Source: Gammaproteobacteria bacterium
Lineage (GTDB): Bacteria; Pseudomonadota; Gammaproteobacteria; Pseudomonadales; Halieaceae
NCBI GenBank assembly: GCA_024742415.1
Contig: JANSYN010000003.1
Span: 62,001 to 126,000, forward strand
Reading direction: 5' to 3'
Length of the DNA: 64,000 nucleotides
The first letter of the stretch is position 1; the number at the start of each line of letters is the position of its first letter. Both the position numbers and the translations under genes were made by a program. The notes beneath the pieces were generated by a model, which worked only from the letters and a program-made list of their open reading frames with translations, ran no database searches and had not been told where the DNA came from. Positions 1 to 7,992 of this stretch are shown piece after piece.

Positions 1-724
1 AACCGAACACGGTCGCAAAATGCACAGGTACCGCGATGACAAACCAGATATCCCTGGCACCGAACAGGAAAAAGCGTGCAGCGGACAGCGCGTTGATTTC
101 GGCGCGCTTGGCAAGCAAGCGTGACAATGCAGGCTTGCTGCGCATTTTGCCAAGTCCGGGTGTCAGTAAAATCAGGCTCGCGACCCAGACAGCGAACAGG
201 GTCGCCAACATGGCAGCCACTGCACCCTGGAAGCCCCACAGTGCCAGCAGCGCGCCGCCGAGGAAAAACCCCAGCCCCTTGAGCGCGTTTTTCGAGCCTG
301 TCAGCAAGGCTACCCAACGAAACAGCCGGCCCTGATGACCACTGGGCACCAGCAGTTTCACCGCGCTTTTCGCGCTCATCTTGTTCAGGTCTTTGGCAAT
401 ACCCGACAATGCCTGGGCGGCCATCACCCAGGGCACCGTAAGCAATGTTGTCGGCACCAGCAGCATGGCCAGCGCCAGCAGTTGCAAACCCAGCCCGATA
501 TTCATGGTGCGGTTGAGTCCCAGGTGCGCGCCCAGCCAGCCGCCCAGCAAGTTGGTGACAACGCCAAAAAATTCATAGAACACGAAGAGCAGGGCGATCT
601 CCAGGGGTGAGTAGCCAAGCGCATTGAAATAGAGCACGACCAGCATGCGCAGCGCGCCATCGGTCAGCGTGAATGCCCAGTAGTTGCCTGTGATCAGAAC
701 GTATTGTCGTTGCAGGGTAGTCAT
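1..724 (-). CDS. arsJ: ArsJ-type organoarsenical efflux MFS permease (C-terminus beyond window)
   Basis: Only the first 241 codons are inside the window; the gene runs off the left edge. The ATG at 724 opens a hydrophobic protein whose start (ITGNYWAFTLTDGALRMLVV, residues 11-30) and following GGWLG and LNRTMNIGLGLQ motifs match the ArsJ family of major-facilitator permeases. At least six membrane segments are visible. ArsJ exports 1-arseno-3-phosphoglycerate, the unstable product made when GAPDH uses arsenate instead of phosphate, so the pair removes arsenate from the cell. The start lies 12 bases after the stop of a GAPDH gene, the classic partner, which supports both calls. No arsR, arsC or acr3 is visible on the window side; they could lie beyond the edge. 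Confidence 0.88.
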   Translation of the reverse strand, partial: MTTLQRQYVLITGNYWAFTLTDGALRMLVVLYFNALGYSPLEIALLFVFYEFFGVVTNLLGGWLGAHLGLNRTMNIGLGLQLLALAMLLVPTTLLTVPWVMAAQALSGIAKDLNKMSAKSAVKLLVPSGHQGRLFRWVALLTGSKNALKGLGFFLGGALLALWGFQGAVAAMLATLFAVWVASLILLTPGLGKMRSKPALSRLLAKRAEINALSAARFFLFGARDIWFVIAVPVHFATVFG

Positions 725-736
725 CGAGGCGCAGGC

Positions 737-1747
737 CTACCGCGCAGGCAGGCCGGATATCATCCTCAACAAATCGATCACGCGCTGTGCGTAACCCCAC
801 TCGTTGTCGTACCACGCGTACACTTTGAGCAGAGTGTCATCAATCACCAGCGTGGAAGCCGCGTCCACGATACAAGAGCGCGGATCAGATCGAAAATCCG
901 CAGACACGAGGGGACGCTCTTCATAACCCAGAATGCCGGCCAGAGCACCGCAGGCGGCTGCTTTGAACAGGGCGTTGACCTCGTTTGCTGTGGTGCCACG
1001 GGACAACTGGAACACGCAATCGGTCAACGATGCATTGGCTAAAGGCACGCGCACGGCGTGACCGTGCAGCCTGCCGGCAAGTTCAGGGAATATCCGAGTA
1101 ATTGCCACGACTGAGCCCGTCGTGGTGGGTATCAGGTTCAGCGATGATGCCCTGGCGCGACGCAGGTCGTGGTGGTGTGTGTCGAGTATGCTCTGGGTAT
1201 TGGTAAGGTCGTGAATGGTGGTGATAGCGCCGTGCACAATGCCCAGGTGAGGGTGAAGTACCTGTATTATCGGGGCGAGGCAATTGGTCGTGCACGAAGC
1301 GGCCGTAACGATGCGGTGCTGATCCGGGTCATACACTGAGTGATTCACGCCCATGACAATATCGGGGATGGCATCATCTTTAACCGGTGCAGTGACCACG
1401 ACTCTTCCGACGCCTTGCTCGATATAGTGCGCGAGCTGCTCTGCCTTGAGAAACTTTCCAGAGGCTTCAATCACAACGTCGCAAGCGGACCAGTCAGTTG
1501 CAGCCAACTCCTGGTTGTGCGTGACATTGGCGCGGCTGTTTCCAATGCGTAGGCCGGCAGCGTCGGCCGTTACCTCCCGATGCCAGCGCCCGTGGACTGA
1601 ATCAAACATCAGCAGGTGAGCAAATGACGCGGTGCTGCCCAGAGGGTCGTTGATCTGGATGATATTGCAGTCGTCATGCTCGAACAGGATGCGCAACGCA
1701 AGGCGGCCCATACGGCCAAAGCCGTTGATTCCAACATTTATCGCCAT
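737..1747 (-). CDS. ArsJ-associated glyceraldehyde-3-phosphate dehydrogenase
   Basis: 336 aa, the normal GAPDH length. The N-terminus has the NAD-binding GINGFGRMGR motif (residues 7-16), the catalytic SCTTNCLAP block has its nucleophile at Cys152, and a His follows in TTIHDLTNTQ near residue 179; the C-terminal WYDNEWGYAQR is typical. GAPDH oxidises glyceraldehyde-3-phosphate with NAD and inorganic phosphate; with arsenate it makes 1-arseno-3-phosphoglycerate. The 12-base spacing to arsJ says this copy serves arsenate resistance rather than glycolysis. ATG start at 1747. The gene follows the amidohydrolase by 101 bases on the same strand, so co-transcription with that gene is possible but unproven. 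Confidence 0.9.
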   Translation of the reverse strand: MAINVGINGFGRMGRLALRILFEHDDCNIIQINDPLGSTASFAHLLMFDSVHGRWHREVTADAAGLRIGNSRANVTHNQELAATDWSACDVVIEASGKFLKAEQLAHYIEQGVGRVVVTAPVKDDAIPDIVMGVNHSVYDPDQHRIVTAASCTTNCLAPIIQVLHPHLGIVHGAITTIHDLTNTQSILDTHHHDLRRARASSLNLIPTTTGSVVAITRIFPELAGRLHGHAVRVPLANASLTDCVFQLSRGTTANEVNALFKAAACGALAGILGYEERPLVSADFRSDPRSCIVDAASTLVIDDTLLKVYAWYDNEWGYAQRVIDLLRMISGLPAR

Positions 1748-1848
1748 AGTATGCCCGATCTACCGGTTTGCCAGCGTCGCAGCAGGCGTTGATCTCGCCG
1801 CGACGCCGTATTGTACTGCCAGCCTACACCGGAAAGGTTACAGGAATA

Positions 1849-3573
1849 TCAAACGGTGGGCGCCGCCTGCGGGCCACGGACCAGACGTCCCGGTCGAGCG
1901 CCGGTTTCGACGCCATCTTCGAAGATCACCTGGCCGCTACACAGGGTCAGTTTGTAGCCATCTACTTTCTGGATCAGGCGCCTCGCATTTGCGGGCAGGT
2001 CGTAGGCCATCTCGGGTGGGTGGATGTTCAGGGCGTCAAAATCAATGACATTGAGATCGGCCTTCATGCCCGGCGCGATAAGGCCCCGATCGTGCATGCC
2101 GTAGAAGCTCGCGGTGCGCTGTGTCTGCTGATGAATCAGCGTTTCCAGTGGCAGTTTCTCGCCCCGGGTGCGATCCCTGGCCCAGTGCGTCAGCAGGTAA
2201 CTCGGCATGCTCGCATCACAGATCAGGCCGCAGTGGGCACCACCGTCGGACAAGCCAAACACCGCGTGCGGATGCAGCATCATCTCCCTGAGGGCTTCGA
2301 AATCGCCATCGGCGTAGCCCAGCAGTGGCATATAGATAATCCCCTTACCGTCTGCGGCCATGAGTGTGTCAAACGCCAGTTCGGCAGGGCTGCATCCCAG
2401 TGCCTGTGCCTGGGCGAGCAGGCTCTTGCTGGCGCAGGGCTCGTAGTCAATGGGTTCGCCCAGGGGAAACATATTGCCCCAGTTGGTGAGCGAACTGGTA
2501 AAGACCTCAGGTAAATCCCCAAGGTCCGGCGGGTTGTCGATGATTGCCCGTCGTAGCTGCGGGTCGCGCAGTGCCTCCACGCGCGCCTGTGGCGACAGCC
2601 CGGCCACGGCCTGGTAGGCCTCGTGTAATATGAAGGGATGGCCGCTGCTTTCAAGGCTGAAAAGCACGCCCGCCGGGCGCTGTGCAACCTGAGGCGTGAG
2701 CGTACCGCCCCTGGCGCGATCTTCATCAACCGCCTTGAGTAAACGCTTCCATTGCAACGGGTCTGTTGCGTTCTGCAGGCAGGCAAACGTGACGGGCAGG
2801 CCGGTTTCCTGTCCGATCTGGCTCATCCACTTGAGTTCTTCATCTTCAGGCGTGAGGTCACTGGCGACTTCAAAGACACCGTGACCGACTTCGCCCATGG
2901 CGCGACCGATGCCGATCACTTCCTCGCGATCCGCTGTCGTGCCCGGTGCCAGTTCGCCGTCGCCGGCGCGATGCAGAATCGTGCGCGTGGTTGAAAACCC
3001 CAGTGCACCTGCTTGCAGACCCTCCTTGACAATGCGCGCCATGGCCTCCACGTCTTCGGGGGAGGCCATTTCATTGCGGGCACCGCGCTCGCCCATCACA
3101 TAGGTACGCACCGCTCCGTGTGGAACCTGCGCGGCAAAATCGATGGCGTGCGGTATTTCGTCGATGGCATCGAGGTACTGCGGGAATGTCTCCCACTTCC
3201 ATTCGATACCCTCGGACAGGGCTGCACCGGGAATATCTTCAACACCTTCCATCAACTGGATCAGGTAATCTTCCTTGCCGGGCACTACCGGGGCAAAGCC
3301 AACGCCGCAGTTGCCCATGACTACGGTGGTCACGCCATTCCAGCTAGACGGCGTCAGTAGCGGATCCCAGGAGACCTGGCCATCATAGTGAGTATGAATG
3401 TCCACCCAGCCCGGTGTTACCAGCAGGCCCTGAGCATCGACCTCGCGATGTGCAGGCCCAAGACCTGTGCCAACAGCGGCAATTCGGCCATTGAGTACGG
3501 CCACGTCGCTTACCTTGCCGGGCGCGCCGCTGCCGTCAATAACGGTGCCATTGCGAATTACGATGTCATACAT
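1849..3573 (-). CDS. N-acyl-D-amino-acid deacylase family amidohydrolase
   Basis: 574 aa amidohydrolase of the D-aminoacylase type. The beta-sandwich start MYDIVIRNGTVIDG leads into TPGWVDIHTHYDGQ with metal-binding His60 and His62, then MGNCGVGFAP with Cys89, the residue that bridges or ligates zinc in D-aminoacylases, and a late LSDGGAHCG motif with the catalytic Asp. The family hydrolyses N-acyl-D-amino acids, but many marine homologues are of unknown substrate. ATG at 3573 preceded by AGAGGT about 8 bases upstream. It is transcribed divergently from the nitronate monooxygenase at 3968. Confidence 0.82.
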   Translation of the reverse strand: MYDIVIRNGTVIDGSGAPGKVSDVAVLNGRIAAVGTGLGPAHREVDAQGLLVTPGWVDIHTHYDGQVSWDPLLTPSSWNGVTTVVMGNCGVGFAPVVPGKEDYLIQLMEGVEDIPGAALSEGIEWKWETFPQYLDAIDEIPHAIDFAAQVPHGAVRTYVMGERGARNEMASPEDVEAMARIVKEGLQAGALGFSTTRTILHRAGDGELAPGTTADREEVIGIGRAMGEVGHGVFEVASDLTPEDEELKWMSQIGQETGLPVTFACLQNATDPLQWKRLLKAVDEDRARGGTLTPQVAQRPAGVLFSLESSGHPFILHEAYQAVAGLSPQARVEALRDPQLRRAIIDNPPDLGDLPEVFTSSLTNWGNMFPLGEPIDYEPCASKSLLAQAQALGCSPAELAFDTLMAADGKGIIYMPLLGYADGDFEALREMMLHPHAVFGLSDGGAHCGLICDASMPSYLLTHWARDRTRGEKLPLETLIHQQTQRTASFYGMHDRGLIAPGMKADLNVIDFDALNIHPPEMAYDLPANARRLIQKVDGYKLTLCSGQVIFEDGVETGARPGRLVRGPQAAPTV

Positions 3574-3967
3574 GGTGTGTTACCTCTGTAAGCGTATTGT
3601 TGGTCTTGTCTGGCTGTGGCTGCAGAAAATACTGTAGCACAGGAATGCGTGGGTTGACGTCAATCTCGCGGTGCCGGTTCCCGACGTCGTCGTGGCCTGC
3701 GGGTCAGGTGATGCCGTACTGCGGCCATGCCGCTTGTGCGGAGCCGGCAGCCCGGCTGGACACTGCATTCGATATGACATAAATTATGCCAATTATGTGA
3801 CAGGCAATGGAAGTTCCCGCCCACGATAGTTCCCTAATACAGCACTCCAGCGACCATTCCCAAGCACACCGACGCGATTACCCGGTACCGACGACAACTG
3901 CCAGGTGCGGCGTACTCTGTGGCAGCCGGCGTCGGCGTGATTCAATACTTGCGATGAGGAAAACCCA
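3574..3967. other. 394-base divergent intergenic region
   Basis: The stretch separates two divergent genes and so should hold both promoters. I see no convincing ORF. The only structure noted is an imperfect inverted repeat around 3778-3797 in a locally AT-rich patch. Confidence 0.6.
3778..3797. promoter_or_regulatory. Candidate operator: imperfect inverted repeat CATAA-N10-TTATG
   Basis: CATAAATT on the left pairs with AATTATG on the right apart from one extra base, giving a palindrome-like site in the divergent promoter region between the amidohydrolase and the nitronate monooxygenase. The shape suits a dimeric repressor, but no regulator gene is adjacent. Inference only. Confidence 0.25.
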
Positions 3968-4939
3968 ATGAAAACCCGATTAACTGAAATGCTTGGCATC
4001 GAAACACCCATCATTTGCGGTGGCATGATGCGTGTCGGCACCGCCGAACTGGCCGCGGCCGCGTCCAACGCCGGTGCGCTGGGCGTTATGACCGCCCTGA
4101 CGCAGCCGACTCCTGACTTGCTGGCGCAGGAAATAGAAAAATGCCAGTCGCTCACCAGCAAACCGTTTGCGGTCAATCTCACGGTCGGTGTCGTTTCCAC
4201 TCAAATCAGCTACGACGACTATGTGGATGTGATCGTGCGCAGTGGTGTCAAAGTGGTGGAAACCGCCGGTCGCAGCCCGGAGCCTTTCATGGACGTTTTT
4301 AATGCGCACGGTATCAAGGTCATCCACAAATGTGTTGCCGTTCGGCACGCGCTCAAGGCGGAACGCCTGGGCGTCGCTGCCGTCAGTATTGATGGTTTTG
4401 AGTGTGCCGGCCATCCAGGCGAGGAAGATGTAACGGGCCTGGTCCTGATCCCCGCTGCGGCGCAGCGCTTGTCAATTCCCATCGTGGCCTCCGGCGGCAT
4501 CGCCGATGGCCGTGGGCTGGTTGCGGCGCTGGCGCTGGGTGCCGACGGTATTAACATGGGGACGCGATTCATGGTCACGCAGGAAGCGCCAATCCACCAC
4601 AACATCAAGCAGAAAATCGTCGAGATGGATGAAACCCAGACGCGGCTGATTTTCCGCAGCTACCGAAACACCGCGCGCGTCTATGACAATGTCATCGCCA
4701 GGAAAGTGGCCGAGGTTGAGTCAGCGGGGGGTGATTTTGGACAAGTGCACGAGTATGTCTCGGGCAAGAATCAGGATAAAGCCTGGACCACCGGGGATAT
4801 CGATGCGGGCATGGTGACTGTAGGCATGTGCGGTGGTCTGATCAATGATATACCTACCTGCGATGAACTGGTGCGCAATATCATGCGAGACGCCGACAGT
4901 ATCATCAGCCAGCGCTTTGCCCAGATGATGGCGTCCTGA
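3968..4939 (+). CDS. Nitronate monooxygenase (2-nitropropane dioxygenase family)
   Basis: 323 aa FMN-dependent TIM-barrel protein. It starts with MLGIETPIICGGMM and contains ASNAGALGVM, a glycine-rich phosphate-binding SGGIADGRGLVAALALGADG and GTRFMVTQEA, all typical of the nitronate monooxygenase/2-nitropropane dioxygenase family. Characterised members oxidise nitronates such as propionate-3-nitronate, but many paralogues in lipid-degrading bacteria sit beside acyl-CoA enzymes and may act as flavin reductases or enoyl-CoA-type enzymes; the true substrate is open. A GAGG sequence lies about 8 bases before the ATG. A second paralogue is at 13364. Confidence 0.87.
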   Translation: MKTRLTEMLGIETPIICGGMMRVGTAELAAAASNAGALGVMTALTQPTPDLLAQEIEKCQSLTSKPFAVNLTVGVVSTQISYDDYVDVIVRSGVKVVETAGRSPEPFMDVFNAHGIKVIHKCVAVRHALKAERLGVAAVSIDGFECAGHPGEEDVTGLVLIPAAAQRLSIPIVASGGIADGRGLVAALALGADGINMGTRFMVTQEAPIHHNIKQKIVEMDETQTRLIFRSYRNTARVYDNVIARKVAEVESAGGDFGQVHEYVSGKNQDKAWTTGDIDAGMVTVGMCGGLINDIPTCDELVRNIMRDADSIISQRFAQMMAS

Positions 4940-4942
4940 ACG

Positions 4943-4955
4943 GCGCCTCAGGCGC
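4943..4955. terminator. Small GC hairpin between convergent genes
   Basis: GCGCC-TCA-GGCGC forms a 5-bp stem just after the nitronate monooxygenase stop and across the stop codon of the convergent crotonase. No T-run follows on either strand, so it is at best a weak bidirectional terminator. Confidence 0.2.
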
Positions 4956-5640
4956 TGTGCTGCGTCGCTGCCGCGCGCATCTTGTCCAGTTCCAGTTGCA
5001 TGCGTGAGAGGGTTTGCTCGCGCATAAAGCGTTTGTTTGCGCCGTAGTACTTTTGCGGCAACTGCGCCAGTTCGCTAGCAGTTGTCATCGCGGCGTCCTG
5101 CAGTTCTTCCGGTGCAACCACGCGGTCAAGAAACCCGGCCTTGATGGCTTCTTCTGGTGAAAACACCTGCGACTGGACCACCGCCTGGGTCATGTAATTG
5201 GGAGACAAGCGGTCGGCACACAGCGCTTGCAGCAGGTAGGGCAGTTCCATATTGATGCGCGTTTCGGGCAAGGTGATCCGGAAGTCACCCCTGGCACCGA
5301 TGCGGGTATCGCAGGCGAGCAGGATGAACGCGCCCAGCGCAACGCCGTGCCCGGTGCATGCAGCAATCAGCGGTTGGGGTAAGCCATACAGCCTGATCAG
5401 TAGTTCGAACCCCCTTGAGACCATTGACAGGCCGGCCTCCATGCCTTTTTCAAACTCTTTCAGGTCAAAGCCTGCAGAGAACAAGCCTTCGCGGCCCTGG
5501 AGGATAACGGCTGCGGCGCCGTCTGCCGTGGCTTTATCGAGACTCTCATTGGTGAAGTCCAGTAACGCGTGCCCTACAGCGTTGGCCTTGCCATCATCGA
5601 TGGTTATCAGGGCGATATTTTCGAGTAGCTCGTAGCGCAT
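4948..5640 (-). CDS. Enoyl-CoA hydratase/isomerase (crotonase) family protein
   Basis: 230 aa from the ATG at 5640; an upstream in-frame TTG at 5700 would add 20 residues (CAKCLQEITD and flanks) that do not belong to the fold. The oxyanion-hole signature FSAGFDLKEFEKG and the later ACTGHGVALGAFILLACDTRIG are characteristic of crotonases, which hydrate or isomerise enoyl-CoA thioesters. Length is slightly below the common 255-265 aa. A weak AGAGAT lies 8-9 bases before the chosen start. It ends within 8 bases of the convergent nitronate monooxygenase. Confidence 0.85.
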   Translation of the reverse strand: MRYELLENIALITIDDGKANAVGHALLDFTNESLDKATADGAAAVILQGREGLFSAGFDLKEFEKGMEAGLSMVSRGFELLIRLYGLPQPLIAACTGHGVALGAFILLACDTRIGARGDFRITLPETRINMELPYLLQALCADRLSPNYMTQAVVQSQVFSPEEAIKAGFLDRVVAPEELQDAAMTTASELAQLPQKYYGANKRFMREQTLSRMQLELDKMRAAATQHSA

Positions 5641-5944
5641 GTCGGTGATCTCTTGCAAACATTTGGCACATATGCTGTCATTAAAAAACGGGTAGCGCAA
5701 GCACGCACGGTAATCGCGCCGCAGCGTTACAGCGGCCGTGGGGCCGTCTATAGTGCAGGTATCGCTGAAGATAGCAGGTGCGCTACCGGCACCTCGGGTT
5801 GGCGAACGTCACGGTGCCAGCGGGCGGTTGTAGCCAGCCAGCCACCCAACTGTTTGCGCCGCGCAGCGTTCCACAGGCCAGGCACAGATGTGTGCAGCCA
5901 CGCAGCAGGCGGTGCGGCACTCATAACCACGAGGGAGTAGATTC
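5641..5944. other. 304-base divergent intergenic region
   Basis: This lies between the divergent crotonase and the small membrane protein gene. No coding sequence or clear repeat is visible; the strong ribosome-binding site GAGGGAG near 5931 belongs to the downstream gene. Confidence 0.5.
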
Positions 5945-6328
5945 ATGCTTGCAAAAATGACGGTTGGACTCGCCGCTCTGGTCAGTCTGTTACTGCTGGC
6001 CATTGGCGCGCACTGGCAGATTGATCCAACGGCGGCGGCTGCGGAACTCGGCATGCCACTGCTGGAAGATGGTATCGGCCGCAGCAGCCAGATTGGTGAT
6101 CTCACCGCATTCTTTGTGGTAGGCGGTGTGTTCGGGCTGTTGGGCGTGGTTCGCAAGAACCCCCTGTTCCTGTACACCCCGGCGGCGCTGGTAGGTGCGG
6201 CTGCTGTGTTTCGTACGCTTGCCTGGTTGCTGCACGGTGCTGACTTTGCACCAATGATCATTCCCGAGATCCTTATGCTCATTGTTTACATAGCGGCGAT
6301 CCGCACACTGCGTGTAACGGCTGCCTGA
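5945..6328 (+). CDS. Small integral membrane protein, DUF4345-like
   Basis: 127 aa, with four hydrophobic segments at about residues 4-24, 55-75, 80-98 and 103-121. An ATG with an excellent GAGGGAG site fixes the start. Size and topology resemble DUF4345-type proteins, but I do not recognise a defining motif, so function is unknown. It is followed 50 bases later by the DsbA-fold protein on the same strand, so the two may be co-transcribed. Confidence 0.75.
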   Translation: MLAKMTVGLAALVSLLLLAIGAHWQIDPTAAAAELGMPLLEDGIGRSSQIGDLTAFFVVGGVFGLLGVVRKNPLFLYTPAALVGAAAVFRTLAWLLHGADFAPMIIPEILMLIVYIAAIRTLRVTAA

Positions 6329-6378
6329 TATGCAGTGTCAGGCGAGGGTGGGCCAAGCGCCCAGCGGGAGACAAAGCA

Positions 6379-7764
6379 ATGAGTAAGCAATTCACGGAGC
6401 AGGGTGGTGCAGCGACCATGGATCCCAGCCGGTTGTTACGCTGGGTAACCTCGCGCGTTATGTCAAAAGTCTCGCGGGCCGATGTGCTCGAAAAGCGACG
6501 CGCCCGCACCGAACAGGCCCGGCGTCGCGACGGCTTGCCGCACGTGGTGGAGTATTTTCATCAAGTGGAGGATGGCTACAGTCACCTGGCTGCCCAGGTG
6601 CTCGCGCCGCTCTGTGCCCGTTACGACATACAACTGGTCTGTCACCTGGTATCCGGTCCCAGCGGCAAGAACGCCCCTGAGCCTGAATTATTACTGCGCT
6701 TGTCGCGGTACGACGCCGCTATTGTCGCGCCGGAATATGGTCTGGACTTTCCGGGCGTCAGCGCGCAAGACAACCCGCCGCCGGATAGCGCCAGGGTGAC
6801 GCAGGCGACAGCGATCCTTGCCGGCCTCGACAGCGCAGGCTTTGTGCAGCATGCAGCGGCCGTGGGAGATGCCCTGTGGCGCGCGGACCAGTCTGCGTTG
6901 GATGCCCTGGCCAGTTCGCTGGGCACGGTCGATAACCGCGCGCTGGCGGCACGGCTGGCAGCAGGCGACGCACGTCTGGCACAGTTGAAACACTATTCCG
7001 GCGCAATGTTTTTTTACGGGGGAGAGTGGTACTGGGGCGTTGACCGTCTCTATCACCTGGAAAAACGCCTGGCCGCCCTCGAGGTGGACAAACATGCTGG
7101 CCAGCCACTGCTGGTGGCGCGCCCACCGGTTGAAACCGGCCCCCTTCAGGGTGGGGGGCACCTTACCCTGGAAATCTACCCCTCACTGCGCAGCCCCTAC
7201 ACCTCAATCAGCTTCGATCGCACCGTTGCACTGGCCCGGGCAACCGGCGTTGATCTGGTGGTGCGGCCGGTATTGCCCATGGTGATGCGCGGCGTACCGG
7301 CTACCCGCCAGAAAGGCATTTACATTTTCACTGATACCGCGCGTGAAGCCAGGGAAGCCGGTGTGGACTATGGCAACTTCTACGACCCGATTGGCAACCC
7401 GGCGCGCCGCTGTTATTCACTCTACCCCTGGGCGAAGGCCCAGGGTAAGGACGTGGAACTCATCAGCAGCTTTTTGCGTTGCGCTTTCGCCAAAGGGGTT
7501 AACACCAATAAAACACGCGGGCTGCGCAAGGTCGTGGAAGCGGCCGGGCTCGACTGGGCCGAGGCACAGCAGCATCTGGGTGATTCCGCCTGGGAGGAAA
7601 TCCTTGAGGCCAATCGCCAGTCGATGTACGAGGCCGGCCTGTGGGGTGTGCCTTCTTTTCGCCTCCTGAACGGCGACGGTGAGCCGCTCCTTGCGTTGTG
7701 GGGGCAGGACAGGCTCTGGCTGATATCGCGCGTTATACAGCGGGAACTGGCGAAGTCGGGCTAG
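6379..7764 (+). CDS. Tandem DsbA-fold protein, 2-hydroxychromene-2-carboxylate isomerase-like
   Basis: 461 aa, about twice the usual length of a GST-kappa/HCCA-isomerase protein. The first DsbA-like unit begins near residue 55 (VVEYFHQVEDGYSHLAAQVL), and a second begins near residue 263 (LEIYPSLRSPYTSISFDR) and ends with the typical GLWGVPSFRLL segment carrying the cis-Pro loop. The second unit is closest to 2-hydroxychromene-2-carboxylate isomerases. No CxxC is present, so it is not a thiol oxidoreductase. GGGAG about 9 bases before the ATG supports the start. The neighbouring acyl-CoA enzymes suggest a role in aromatic or polycyclic compound catabolism, but this is inference. Confidence 0.75.
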   Translation: MSKQFTEQGGAATMDPSRLLRWVTSRVMSKVSRADVLEKRRARTEQARRRDGLPHVVEYFHQVEDGYSHLAAQVLAPLCARYDIQLVCHLVSGPSGKNAPEPELLLRLSRYDAAIVAPEYGLDFPGVSAQDNPPPDSARVTQATAILAGLDSAGFVQHAAAVGDALWRADQSALDALASSLGTVDNRALAARLAAGDARLAQLKHYSGAMFFYGGEWYWGVDRLYHLEKRLAALEVDKHAGQPLLVARPPVETGPLQGGGHLTLEIYPSLRSPYTSISFDRTVALARATGVDLVVRPVLPMVMRGVPATRQKGIYIFTDTAREAREAGVDYGNFYDPIGNPARRCYSLYPWAKAQGKDVELISSFLRCAFAKGVNTNKTRGLRKVVEAAGLDWAEAQQHLGDSAWEEILEANRQSMYEAGLWGVPSFRLLNGDGEPLLALWGQDRLWLISRVIQRELAKSG

Positions 7765-7775
7765 CCTCGCCGGTG

Positions 7776-7804
7776 TTGCCGATGTAAACATTGCGGCATA
7801 TAGT
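7776..7804 (+). promoter_or_regulatory. Candidate sigma-70 promoter for the acyl-CoA dehydrogenase pair
   Basis: TTGCCG at 7776-7781 and TATAGT at 7799-7804 are separated by 17 bases, close to consensus. The leader to the ATG at 7993 would be about 180 bases. Confidence 0.4.
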
Positions 7805-7992
7805 GTGGCCCTGTTTTTGGTCAGGGCGCTTTCGCCGCTGGTGAGCGGCCTGAACCGCGTGAATCTTTTACCGCTCTTTATGGTTTCTGCGCGATAGAAC
7901 GTGAATCATTGCGCTGCTGCCCAAAGGGTAGAACAGCAGGTCACGGCGGGCACGATGCACTGCCCCTGGCCATTATTTGGAGGACGCAATCT

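Noticed and set aside
1768-2514. 248-codon plus-strand frame opposite the amidohydrolase
   Set aside because: GC-rich third positions of the real gene keep the opposite frame open; no family signal.
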